Assembly (NCBI RefSeq): GCF_033193315.1
Contig: NZ_CP136187.1
Location: 2,921,501-2,985,500 of the forward strand
Source of the DNA: Agathobaculum sp. NTUH-O15-33
Lineage (GTDB): Bacteria; Bacillota; Clostridia; Oscillospirales; Butyricicoccaceae
Length of the DNA: 64,000 nt
Reading direction: 5' to 3'
The position numbers and the translations under genes are program-made. The notes beneath the pieces are model-generated. The model did not search any database and was not told the origin of the DNA. It was given only the letters and a program-made list of their open reading frames with translations. Shown here piece after piece: positions 50,703 through 60,000 of this stretch (its first letter is position 1; the number at the start of each line of letters is the position of its first letter).

Positions 50703-51928
50703 ATATTTGGCGCGACCGGGACAACCGGCGCTATTTGCTGCTGCTTTTCTTGCTCTGCGTTATGCTGGCGGCCGCCGCTTTGCTTTTCTGCCGGGTACAG
50801 ACGCAGCGCATGCAGGCGCAGCTGGTTTTTCATGATCAGGCCGTGGCCGGCGCGCTGCTGGAACGGAATGTGCCGCCCGAAACGGTGGCTGCCGCGCTTA
50901 CCGGCGAAGGGGACGCGGGACAGGGCCGCGCTTTGCTGCGGCAGCTGGGTCTTAGCGAAAAAACGCCGCCTTGGCTGCTTGCGCCGGTACGGGATTTTTC
51001 CGCGGGGCTATACCGTACCGCCCTGACCGGCACGCTGCTTGCCGCGGCGGCGCTTTGGTCGCTCGCGCTGCTGTTTTTGCGGCGGCAAGCGCGCTCGCTT
51101 CAGGACGCGACCCGCGTCGTGCGGCACTTTTCCCATGGCGATTTTGACACGCACCTGCCCCGCAGCGATGAAGGGGCGCTTTCACGGCTTTACGCCGCGG
51201 TCGATCAGTTGGCGACAGCCTTGCAGGCGCAGAACACCCGCGCGCACCAGTCCAAAGAGTTTTTAAAGGATACGATCTCCGATATCTCGCACCAGTTAAA
51301 AACACCGCTGGCGGCGCTCTGCATGTACAACGAGATCATTGCGGGCGAACCCGGCAACAGCGCGGCCGTAGAGACCTTTTCCGGCAAGTCCGCGCTGGCG
51401 CTTGGCCGCATCGAGCAGCTGATCGACGCGCTTTTGAAGATTACCCGGCTGGACGCAGGCAGCATTGTCTTTGAAAAAGCGCCGCACACGGCGCTTTCGC
51501 TATACCGGCTTGCCACGGAGGAGCTGACCACGAGGGCCGCGCTTGAGCAAAAAGAACTCACATGGCAGGGCGATCCTGAGCAGCCGATCTGCTGCGACCT
51601 GATCTGGACGGCCGAAGCCCTTGGCAATCTGATCAAAAACGCGTTAGATCACACGGTGGCGGGCGGCCATATTCGCGTTGCGTGGGAGCGCTCGCCCCTG
51701 ATGCTGCGCCTTTCCGTCGCGGACGACGGCGGCGGCGTCGCCCCCGAGGACCTGCACCATATTTTCAAGCGGTTTTACCGCAGCGCGCACGCGTCGGACC
51801 GGCCGGGCGTGGGCCTCGGCCTGCCGCTGGCCAAAACAATTTTTGAGCGGCAGGGCGGCGTTCTTTCCGTTCACAGCACGCCCGGCGAGGGAACGGTCTT
51901 TTCCGTTTCGTTTCTTACGGAACCGTAA
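50699..51928 (+). CDS. Sensor histidine kinase with HAMP domain
   Basis: The 409-residue kinase has two membrane helices (~11-30 and ~110-132) around a ~75-residue external loop, a HAMP-like linker, a HisKA domain with the phospho-accepting His in SDISHQLKTPL, and a HATPase domain with NLIKNALDH and DDGGGV. Unlike BceS kinases, which have almost no external loop, this one has a moderate sensing loop, so it might detect a ligand itself. Its last codons overlap a putative operator for the ABC genes. Confidence 0.92.
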   Translation: MNIWRDRDNRRYLLLLFLLCVMLAAAALLFCRVQTQRMQAQLVFHDQAVAGALLERNVPPETVAAALTGEGDAGQGRALLRQLGLSEKTPPWLLAPVRDFSAGLYRTALTGTLLAAAALWSLALLFLRRQARSLQDATRVVRHFSHGDFDTHLPRSDEGALSRLYAAVDQLATALQAQNTRAHQSKEFLKDTISDISHQLKTPLAALCMYNEIIAGEPGNSAAVETFSGKSALALGRIEQLIDALLKITRLDAGSIVFEKAPHTALSLYRLATEELTTRAALEQKELTWQGDPEQPICCDLIWTAEALGNLIKNALDHTVAGGHIRVAWERSPLMLRLSVADDGGGVAPEDLHHIFKRFYRSAHASDRPGVGLGLPLAKTIFERQGGVLSVHSTPGEGTVFSVSFLTEP

Positions 51929-51955
51929 GCCGCCATTCATCTGTTTGTAAGCTGC
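51923..51955 (+). promoter_or_regulatory. Putative response-regulator binding sites before the ABC genes
   Basis: GTAAGC occurs at 51925-51930 and 51947-51952, a 22-base spacing fit for an OmpR-type dimer on one DNA face. The first belongs to an inverted repeat CTTACGG/CCGTAAG at 51914-51929 within the kinase stop region. Confidence 0.5.
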
Positions 51956-51995
51956 ACCTGTTATGCTTTTCCCAGAAAAGGAGGCTAACGAGCCT

Positions 51996-52679
51996 ATGAA
52001 TACCTTACAAGTTGAAAACCTATGCAAAACCTACGGCAAAGGAGAAGCAAGGGTGGATGCCCTGCAAAACGTTACCTTTTCCTTAGAGAAGGGCGAGTTC
52101 GCCACGGTAATCGGCGAATCCGGTTCCGGCAAAAGCACGCTGCTCAACTGTATCGGCGGGCTGGACACGCCGACCTCCGGCACGATCCGATTGGACGGCG
52201 AAGAGCTGTTCGCCATGAAGGAGCAGGAACGAACGATCTTCCGGCGGCGCAATATCGGCTTTGTCTTTCAGTCCTTCCAGCTGGTCAGCGAGCTGACCGT
52301 GGAGCAGAACATCGCCTTTCCGCTGTTGCTGGACTACCAAAAGCCGGATCAGGATCGGATCGACGAGCTTTTGCAGGTTCTGGGGCTGACCGACCGGCGG
52401 CGGCATTTGCCAAGCCAGCTTTCCGGCGGCCAACAGCAGCGGGTCGCCATCGGCCGCGCGCTGGTGATGCAGCCCATGCTGATCCTCGCGGACGAGCCAA
52501 CCGGCAATCTGGACAGCAAAAACAGTCAGGATGTGATCGAGCTGCTCGTGCAGGCTTCGCGCCGCTACCAGCAAACCATTTTGATGATCACGCACAACGT
52601 GGGGCTGACCTCGTCCGCCGACCGGGTGCTGCGGGTGACGGACGGCGTGCTGACCGATCTCGGCGGGGTGCGGGCATGA
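51996..52679 (+). CDS. ABC transporter ATP-binding protein (MacB/BceA-like)
   Basis: The 227-residue ATPase has Walker [11 protein letters not shown]-loop FVFQSFQLV, signature LSGGQQQR, Walker B ILADEPTG and the H-loop MITHN. This subtype energises FtsX-like permeases by mechanotransmission, as in lantibiotic or bacitracin resistance. ATG at 51996 follows AAAGGAGG at ~12 bases. The stop overlaps the permease start (ATGA). Confidence 0.95.
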   Translation: MNTLQVENLCKTYGKGEARVDALQNVTFSLEKGEFATVIGESGSGKSTLLNCIGGLDTPTSGTIRLDGEELFAMKEQERTIFRRRNIGFVFQSFQLVSELTVEQNIAFPLLLDYQKPDQDRIDELLQVLGLTDRRRHLPSQLSGGQQQRVAIGRALVMQPMLILADEPTGNLDSKNSQDVIELLVQASRRYQQTILMITHNVGLTSSADRVLRVTDGVLTDLGGVRA

Positions 52680-55021
52680 AAAGCTATCTATCCCTGGTGC
52701 CCATTGCCGCAAAGGTGCACCGAAAAGCGAACCGCATGTCGCTTCTGTGTATCGCGCTGGCGGTGCTGCTCGTCACGGCCATTTTCGGCATGGCCGACAT
52801 GTTCCTGCGCAGCCAGCTCATCCAGACCCGCCAAAGCGACGGCAACTGGCATGTGGCGTTTAAAAACCTGAGCGACGAGCAGGCCGCCATCATTGCCGCA
52901 CGGCCCGACGTCGCGAGCAGCTCGTGGTACGATATTCTGAATTATCAGGCGGAAACAGATTATTCGATCGGCGGCAAGGCGGCCGCCATCTGCGGGCTGG
53001 ACGAAAGTTTTTTGACCGATCTTTACCCGGACGCGGGCATCATCGAAGGGCGCTTCCCCTCGGACGAAGCGGAGGCGGTGCTGACTCAAAACGCGAAAAA
53101 AGCGCTGCGCCTGCAAATTGGGGATACGGTGCGCGTACAAACGCCGAACGGCCCGCTTTCGCTCACCGTCTCCGGCTTCGCGGACGATACCGCCATGATG
53201 CTGCGATACGACGCCTACGGCGTGTTTGTTTCCACAGCGCAGTTCCGCGCGATCCGCCCGGCGGCGGACACCGGCGAAGGGCTGTTTTACGTGCAGCTTT
53301 CGGGCCGGTGCAATATGCAAAAGGCCATTGCCGATATTCAAGCGCAGCTGAGCATTCCCGATGCGGACGCGCCGCAAAACACCCGGCTGCTCGGCCTGCT
53401 CGGCCAAAGCAGCGATCCCTTTATGCTGCAAATTTACCTGACGGCCGCGGCGCTTTTCGTCTTGGTGCTGATCGCGGGCGTGATGATGATCGCGAGCAGC
53501 CTGAACAGCAACGTGGCGCAGCGCACCCAGTTTTTCGGCATGCTGCGCTGTGTCGGCGCGACGCCGAAGCAGGTGATCCGTCTGGTGCGCACAGAAGCGC
53601 TTGCTTGGTGCCGGCTAGCCATACCCGCCGGCATTGTCATCGGCGTGGTCCTCATTTGGCTTCTGTGCGCGCTTTTGCGCGGGCTCAGTCCCTACTTTTT
53701 CGCGGGCATGCCGGTCTTTGCCGTAAGCCTGCCCAGCATCTTGGCGGGCATCGTGGTCGGACTGCTGACGGTTTTGCTGGCCGCCCGCTCACCGGCCAAA
53801 CGCGCGGCGCGCGTATCCCCGCTGACGGCGGTCTCCGGCAACGCCGACACGGCCGCGCCCGTTCGTAAGGCCGCGGGCACCCGGCGGCTCCGCGTGGATA
53901 CGGCGCTGGGCGTGCACCATGCCGGGTCCAATCGAAAAAACTTCATCCTCATGGGCGGTTCCTTCGCGCTCAGCATCATTTTGTTCCTGTCGTTTTCAGT
54001 TTTGATCGCGTTTATGAACCACGCCGTCACGCCGCTTGCTCCCTCCACGCCCGACCTCTCCATCGTCAGCCGGGATCAGACCCGCGCGGTGAGCGAAACG
54101 GTTTTGAAAAAGCTGTCGCAAAATCCCGCGGTGGAGCGCGTGTATGGCCGCATGTTTGCTTTTGACCTGCCCGCGACCGTGGGCGAGACCGATAGCACCA
54201 TCGACCTGATCTCCTACGAGCAGCACCAGTTCCAATGGGCGGAGGACGCGCTGCTGGAAGGCTCCGTGCGGCAAGCGGTGGAACGGCGGGACGCCGCGCT
54301 GACGGTATATACCCCGACCAATCCGCTCCGGGTGGGCGATGTGCTCACAGTGGAGAGCGGCGGCCGGACCCGAACGCTCGAGATCACCGGCGTGCTGTCC
54401 ACCAGCCCCTTTAACGGCGCCGGCGGCTTTGGCAGCGTGCTCTGTTCCGAACAGACTTTTCAGGAGCTGATCGGCGGGCAAGGCTACACGGTGATCGATA
54501 TGCAGCTTGCCAAGAACGCGCAAGAGGGCGACGTCGCCGCTATCCGCGCTCTCGCGGGGGATGATCTTATGTTTTCCGACCGGCGTGCGAACAACGCAGA
54601 AGTAAAAGGCGCTTATTACGCCTTCGCCCTTTTTGTGTTCGGTTTTCTCGCGCTGATCGCGCTTATCACCGTTTTGCACATCGTCAACAGCGTTTCCATG
54701 AGCGTTTCGGCGCGGATGAAGCAGTACGGCGCCATGCGCGCCATCGGTATGGACGCCCGGCAGTTGGTGCGCATGGTTGCCGCCGAAGCCGCGACCTATG
54801 CCCTGTTCGGTATTACCGCCGGCTGCATCATCGGGCTACCGGTGCACAAGCTGCTGTTCGAGCGGTTGGTCAGCTTCCGCTGGGGCGACGTCTGGCAGCT
54901 GCCGCTCGGCACGCTGGGTATCATCGCAGCGATCGTCCTTTTCACTTCGTTGCTCGCGGTGTGCGGACCGGCTAAGCGTATTCGTCAAATGTCCATCGTC
55001 GACACGATCAGCGCGTTATAA
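52676..55021 (+). CDS. FtsX-like ABC permease
   Basis: The 781-residue permease has a first helix near residue 20-40, a large extracellular domain (~45-250), three helices with an FtsX core (~262-385), a second half with another helix (~420-440), a second external domain, and a C-terminal FtsX core (~655-780; SMSVSARMKQYGAMRAIGMDARQLVRM). The duplicated FtsX arrangement (about eight helices, two external domains) is closer to MacB/SalY or ABC3 permeases than to BceB with its ten helices. It probably protects against or exports a cell-envelope-active compound. Confidence 0.92.
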   Translation: MKSYLSLVPIAAKVHRKANRMSLLCIALAVLLVTAIFGMADMFLRSQLIQTRQSDGNWHVAFKNLSDEQAAIIAARPDVASSSWYDILNYQAETDYSIGGKAAAICGLDESFLTDLYPDAGIIEGRFPSDEAEAVLTQNAKKALRLQIGDTVRVQTPNGPLSLTVSGFADDTAMMLRYDAYGVFVSTAQFRAIRPAADTGEGLFYVQLSGRCNMQKAIADIQAQLSIPDADAPQNTRLLGLLGQSSDPFMLQIYLTAAALFVLVLIAGVMMIASSLNSNVAQRTQFFGMLRCVGATPKQVIRLVRTEALAWCRLAIPAGIVIGVVLIWLLCALLRGLSPYFFAGMPVFAVSLPSILAGIVVGLLTVLLAARSPAKRAARVSPLTAVSGNADTAAPVRKAAGTRRLRVDTALGVHHAGSNRKNFILMGGSFALSIILFLSFSVLIAFMNHAVTPLAPSTPDLSIVSRDQTRAVSETVLKKLSQNPAVERVYGRMFAFDLPATVGETDSTIDLISYEQHQFQWAEDALLEGSVRQAVERRDAALTVYTPTNPLRVGDVLTVESGGRTRTLEITGVLSTSPFNGAGGFGSVLCSEQTFQELIGGQGYTVIDMQLAKNAQEGDVAAIRALAGDDLMFSDRRANNAEVKGAYYAFALFVFGFLALIALITVLHIVNSVSMSVSARMKQYGAMRAIGMDARQLVRMVAAEAATYALFGITAGCIIGLPVHKLLFERLVSFRWGDVWQLPLGTLGIIAAIVLFTSLLAVCGPAKRIRQMSIVDTISAL

Positions 55022-55113
55022 AGTCGCTAAAAAAAGGTCCCTTGGTTTCATCCGCATGACAATCAGGCAGCATGAAAACCCAAACCACCTTAACGACTGA
55101 CACACGCAATAAA

Positions 55114-55151
55114 AAAACGGGCGTATCGTCTCACGACGATGCGCCCGTTTT
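55114..55151. terminator. Bidirectional terminator
   Basis: 14-bp stem with one G-U pair (ACGGGCGTATCGTC/GACGATGCGCCCGT), A tract before and T tract after. Confidence 0.87.
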
Positions 55152-55236
55152 GTCACGCGGCAGCGCAGTGTTTGAAAGCTCCTGCAAGCCGCGTCAATAA
55201 GGGGGCCTTGCCCCCTATTCCCGTGAACCAAGTGTA

Positions 55237-55875
55237 TCAGTTTTCATTGCCAGACGGCAAACTTTGCATCAGGGCAAAGAAATGCTTTGGCTCGCCGGTA
55301 CGAAAGTATGCGTACCAAGCCTCCAAAGTTTCTGCTCCAAAAACACCCAAACGCTCAATTATTTGTTTCGCCCACAGCAAAGCTCCGGTGGAACTTGCAG
55401 TAATCAGGTTGCCATCCGCTACGGACGGCTCGTCTATATAAAAACTTTGCCCTTGGTAACCGGGAGAAACCATTTCGAGAAAACCCGGCCCATTACTGGT
55501 ATGCGGGCGATGATCCAGTAGGCCAATGTTCGCAAGTGCAGCGGTAGCCCCGCAGATTGCACACACCGTAGCGCCTAGCGATAGAAATTCGCTCGCTTTT
55601 TGAATGATCGCGCCATGCCTTGGGTCGTTCCATGTGTTCGCGCCCGGCAACAGCAACACGCTTGTTTCACGCACAACCATATCGTCGATTAGGCAGTCGG
55701 GCACGATTGTCAGGCCGCCCATGGTTTGAATCGGCTCTTTTGAGTCACCGACCGTTTTGAGCGATACACACGGCGCGCCCTCTTTGAAAAACCGACCGGA
55801 ATTCAGCTCGGCCATAACATACCCGAGCTCCCAGTCGGCTAAGGTATCAAGAACATAAACATAGATTGTAAACAT
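55237..55875 (-). CDS. DJ-1/PfpI (GATase1-like) family protein
   Basis: The 212-residue protein has the class I glutamine-amidotransferase-like fold of the DJ-1/PfpI group. The nucleophile elbow reads VCAICGATAALA with Cys at its apex, preceded by LLLPGANTWND. Members include glyoxalases, chaperone-like and regulatory proteins; none can be assigned. Start with GGAGGAAG. It is divergent from the WYL regulator, which may control it. Confidence 0.87.
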   Translation of the reverse strand: MFTIYVYVLDTLADWELGYVMAELNSGRFFKEGAPCVSLKTVGDSKEPIQTMGGLTIVPDCLIDDMVVRETSVLLLPGANTWNDPRHGAIIQKASEFLSLGATVCAICGATAALANIGLLDHRPHTSNGPGFLEMVSPGYQGQSFYIDEPSVADGNLITASSTGALLWAKQIIERLGVFGAETLEAWYAYFRTGEPKHFFALMQSLPSGNEN

Positions 55876-55989
55876 TTAACTTCCTCCATTTTCATTGTTT
55901 CATTGATTTGTTTGCATTTTTATAGTACCATGTAATCGTTGACAACAGCATGGCAACAATTAAAAAGAATATTGAAAGGAGGCGGTCGG

Positions 55990-56922
55990 ATGAAAGTGAA
56001 CAGGCTTGTTAGCATGATTATGATACTACTTGACAAGGAGCGCATCGGCGCGCAGGAATTAGCCGATCTGTTTGAAGTATCGCCCCGCACGATCTACCGC
56101 GACATCGACGCTATCAACATGGCGGGAATTCCTATTCGTTCCATATCGGGCGTGGGCGGCGGCTTTGAGATCATGCAGCAATACAAGATTGATCAAAAGG
56201 TTTTTACGACTGCCGACCTTTCCGCTATCATGATGGGGCTTTCCAGCCTTGCGGGCATGGTACGAGGTGATGAGCTGGTACACGCCCTTGCGAAAGTAAA
56301 GAGTTTTATTCCCGCCGAAAGAGCGAAGGACATTGCACTGAAAGCGAATCAAATTAACATAGATTTAAGCTCATGGATGGGCAATGGGAACATACAGCCT
56401 TACTTAGAAATGATCAAAACAGCTTTACAGCAAAGCAAGCTGCTTTCGTTTGAATATATCGCCCACCATGGGAAAAAAACCGCGCGGACCGCCGAGCCGT
56501 ATCAGCTTGTATTAAAAAGTAATCATTGGTATTTGCAAGGGTATTGCCATAAAAGAAATGACTTCCGCTTATTCAGACTGTCTCGCATGTCCAATCTACA
56601 AATACAAGAAGAGACTTTTACACCACGAGATTATCCAAAACCGACTTTAGACAGTGCGGATATTTTTGAAACGATGCAAACTAAAATCAAAATCCGTATT
56701 CATCAATCCGTGTTGGATCGGGTGCTTGATTTTTGCTCTTATGAAGATCTTTCGCCAGACGGCGATGCGTATTACATCGTTCGTTTTCCTTTCATAGAGA
56801 ACGAATACCACTATGATATTCTTCTTGGTTTTGGGGATAAATGCGAGTGCTTGGAGCCGTTACATATCCGCGCGGAAATGAAGCGCAGAATCCATGAAAT
56901 CGCGGCCCTATACGAAGCCTAA
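55990..56922 (+). CDS. YafY-type transcriptional regulator (HTH + WYL domain)
   Basis: The 310-residue protein has an N-terminal winged helix (IGAQELADLFEVSPRTIYRDIDAI, ~18-41), a WYL domain (~140-215, with KSNHWYLQGYC) and a C-terminal WCX region. ATG at 55990 follows AAAGGAGG. It is divergent from the DJ-1-like gene. The second WYL regulator of the window, at 10788-11693, is only distantly similar. Confidence 0.9.
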   Translation: MKVNRLVSMIMILLDKERIGAQELADLFEVSPRTIYRDIDAINMAGIPIRSISGVGGGFEIMQQYKIDQKVFTTADLSAIMMGLSSLAGMVRGDELVHALAKVKSFIPAERAKDIALKANQINIDLSSWMGNGNIQPYLEMIKTALQQSKLLSFEYIAHHGKKTARTAEPYQLVLKSNHWYLQGYCHKRNDFRLFRLSRMSNLQIQEETFTPRDYPKPTLDSADIFETMQTKIKIRIHQSVLDRVLDFCSYEDLSPDGDAYYIVRFPFIENEYHYDILLGFGDKCECLEPLHIRAEMKRRIHEIAALYEA

Positions 56923-56987
56923 ACGCAAAAGGCAGAAGCGCATTGCAAAAAAGACGGGACAGCCCTATTCAGGGGCTGCCCCCAGAC

Positions 56988-57031
56988 TGTCAAAAACCCC
57001 CTCGCGCCGCGGCGCGAGGGGGTTTTTGACA
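56988..57031. terminator. 44-bp perfect palindrome, reduced relative of the structured repeat
   Basis: The 22-base arms (56988-57009, 57010-57031) are exactly complementary. It sits in the frame CAGACTGTCAAAAA...TTTTTGACAAGCTG, the same termini as the 8038-8252 element. It lies between two convergent genes and should terminate both. Confidence 0.8.
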
Positions 57032-57079
57032 AGCTGACAGGCCCCCTTGGTTTTGATCGAGGGTCGAGTCTGCCAACCA

Positions 57080-60000
57080 TTATTTGTTGGTGTTTTCCAT
57101 GAACCGCGTCAGAATCGTGGCTGCTTGAGCCCGGGTGGCGCTGTCCTTCGGGCGCAGGGTCCCGTCGTTCATACCGCTGATCAAGCCGGTCTGTACCGCC
57201 CAGCCCATGGCCTTGACGGCGTAACCGCTGACGCTGGCCGAATCCGAAAAGCCGGACAGAGAATCGGTAGAGGACACGTCATAGCCCTTATACCCGGCGA
57301 AGCGATACAGGATCGCCGCCAACTGTTCGCGGGTGATGGGGTCATTGGGACCGAAGCTACCGTCGCCATAGCCCATCACAATCCCCTTGCCAGCGGCCCA
57401 TGCCACGGCATCGGTATAGTACTGGCCAGCCGCTACGTCGCCAAAAGCAGCGGCGGCGGCAGCCGGGGCGCCCTCCAGCCGGTGGAGAATGGTAGCGATC
57501 ATGCCTCTGGTCGTAGGAGCAGCCGGTTGAAAAATGGTACCGGTGGTGCCGGACATCACGCCTTCTCGATAGACATATGTCACCGCTTGATAGAACCAAT
57601 CGCTCCGGTCCACGTCAACGAATGGCAGTTCGCTTTCCGGCGCGTTTTCGGGAACAAAGGACGCTTGGACCCGTACCTTGGACCCCGGCATGGCAAAGGT
57701 GAATATTCCGCCGCCCTGATCGGTCATTTTCAGCCCGTTGCCGCTGCTGTCGGTCGCGGTCAAATCCGCAAGCCGATACCCCGCGTCCGGCTTGACGCGT
57801 ACCGTTACGGTAGCGCCTTTTGCCGCGTTTTCAGGGCTGACCTGTACCGCGCCGTTTTGGGCGCTGCCCGCGCTTACCGTGTAGCGGTGGCCGGAGCCAC
57901 TGGAGGAGCCGCCGCTCTCCGTTACGCGCACCGTGCAGGTGGCGGTGCCCGCGTTGTGGTTCTCATCACCCGCATAGGCAGCGGTAAAGGTATAGGTCTG
58001 GTTGCTGTTAGGCAGGGACGCCGAATAGGTGCCGTCATCGTTTTGGGTGACTACGATAGAATTGTCGCAGGACACCGCGACGGAGCCGCCGCCCGGCACC
58101 TGCCCAACCGTAAGGGTCACGGAGCCGCCGCCTTTCAACGATTCGGCGGACGGAACGAAAGACAGCGTAGGCGTCGCCTTATGGATCGTCACCGCCACGG
58201 CGGTGCTGACGGTCGAATCTGAACCGGTGTTCACCTGCGCCCAGTAGGTGCCGCTGTCGGCAACATCGTTTAGGGTAAGCGAACTCGTGTTGCCGTCCAT
58301 TTTTATATCTGTATCAAGGTCAAGCGTACCATTTCCATTCGCATCCTTATACCAGACATACGTCCAGCCGCTGCCGGTGGGGGAAACGGTCAGTGTGACC
58401 GGGGTGCCATAGGTCACGTTCGCAGACGGCTGGGCGGTGACCGTGGGAATATCCTGTTTGGTATCCACATACGCCAGCGTATATACGGAAAACTTATCGC
58501 TTTCCACCACGTAGGTCCAGCGTTCCCGGTCTACCGTGCCGTCCAGTACCTGTGTGGTATAGGCGCCGCTCCCTTGGTCATGGGTGCGCAGCAGCATAAA
58601 GGTACGCTCCGTTTGCGGGGGCGGCGTGCGGAGATTTTCGGGAATGGAAAACTCCAACTGGATTGGTTTTACCAATGTGCTGATGGGTTCCGTCTTTTCG
58701 TCCGTTCCATTCTTGCTCATGACCTTCTTCACCGTCACGTCGTGCTTTTCTGCCGCCGTAGCGCCATTCAGTTCCCCTTGAATGGAGCTTTCCGCGGCTG
58801 CATCCAGCTTGGCCTCCGCAACGGTCACAACGATTTTGTACGCCGCCGCGTCGGATTTGAGCGCCGCCGCCTCTTCTATCGTCATGTTTTCCAGCAACGC
58901 AGGCTTTTGATGCTCCGGAACCGAAAACACGCCTTGCTCACCGCCCGCGATCTGCACTTCGACCTTGACCTCGATGTTCGACATCTGTGACAGCGCTTCA
59001 TGCAGCTTTTCTTTCTGCGTTTCGGGCATGGCCGCTTTTTCCTCTTCGGATAAGGCCTCGTAATCCATTTTGGTATCTAGAATGGTTTGTTTGGTTTGCT
59101 CTGTGATCTCTTCGCCGTCCTTGATCGGTGGCAATTTATCCGTGGTGTCCACCACATCCTGTGCCGTCATTTCGGTGAAACTGATGCTGATCGCGGCGTT
59201 GTTTTGCACATTGGATAGCGTAAATGTATTGCCATCTAACTGCTCGGATTTGTCCGCGCCATCCACCAGAATTTTGTCCACCTTATAGCCCGGCTCACGT
59301 GCGATGGTAAAGACAGCTTCACCGCCGGACGCTACGCTCTGCGACGCGGGGGATACGGTACCGCCCGCGCCGGAAACGCTTGCCGTCACCTCATGCGTTT
59401 CCGCCGAAAAAATCGCCGCCCAGTTTCCAAGGGTAAACCCGTCCGGATATGCCCCTTTCTGTACCACTGCCCCATCAGACAGAATCTGCAGTTCACGTGC
59501 TGCATTGTGGCTCCATTTATAGCTTTCACCACTTGCGGTGGAATACGCGTCTGATATGGTATCCACAGGTGGGATCGCGCTACCCGTATACCATACCGTA
59601 GCGACGCCATTTCCGGTATACGCATCCGTTATGCCGTCTCCCGCTTTATTTTGTCCCCAAAATGCCGGCCATGTCGTATCCCGATTAAACATCCATACCT
59701 GTACGCCGCCGCTGACGGACAGCCGGTTTTCATCGTCGCCCCCGTAATCCGCCCCGACACCGATACCTTGCGCCCTTGTGCCGGCGAACGCGGTAACTTT
59801 TGCGGAATCTGAAATTGAAATCGTGCCACAGCCGTTATCATTATAATAGCTGTTCCCCGCTCCAATACCAGCGCCGCCAAAACTGCCATTTCCTGCACCA
59901 TACGCAGTAACTATGGCGCTGCCGCCGATCGTGATCGATCCCGGCTGGACACTTGCATTATCCTGTATGATATCTACACCGCGGTCTGTCCCGCCGCCGA

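Noticed and set aside
52022..52675. Upstream extension of the permease frame to 52022, giving 999 residues
   Set aside because: The extension runs out of frame through the ABC ATPase gene and is Arg-rich nonsense; the ATG at 52676 overlaps the ATPase stop as usual.
50010..55021. Direct assignment as BceRSAB
   Set aside because: The kinase has a larger external loop than BceS and the permease has a duplicated FtsX layout with two external domains, so only a general resemblance is claimed.
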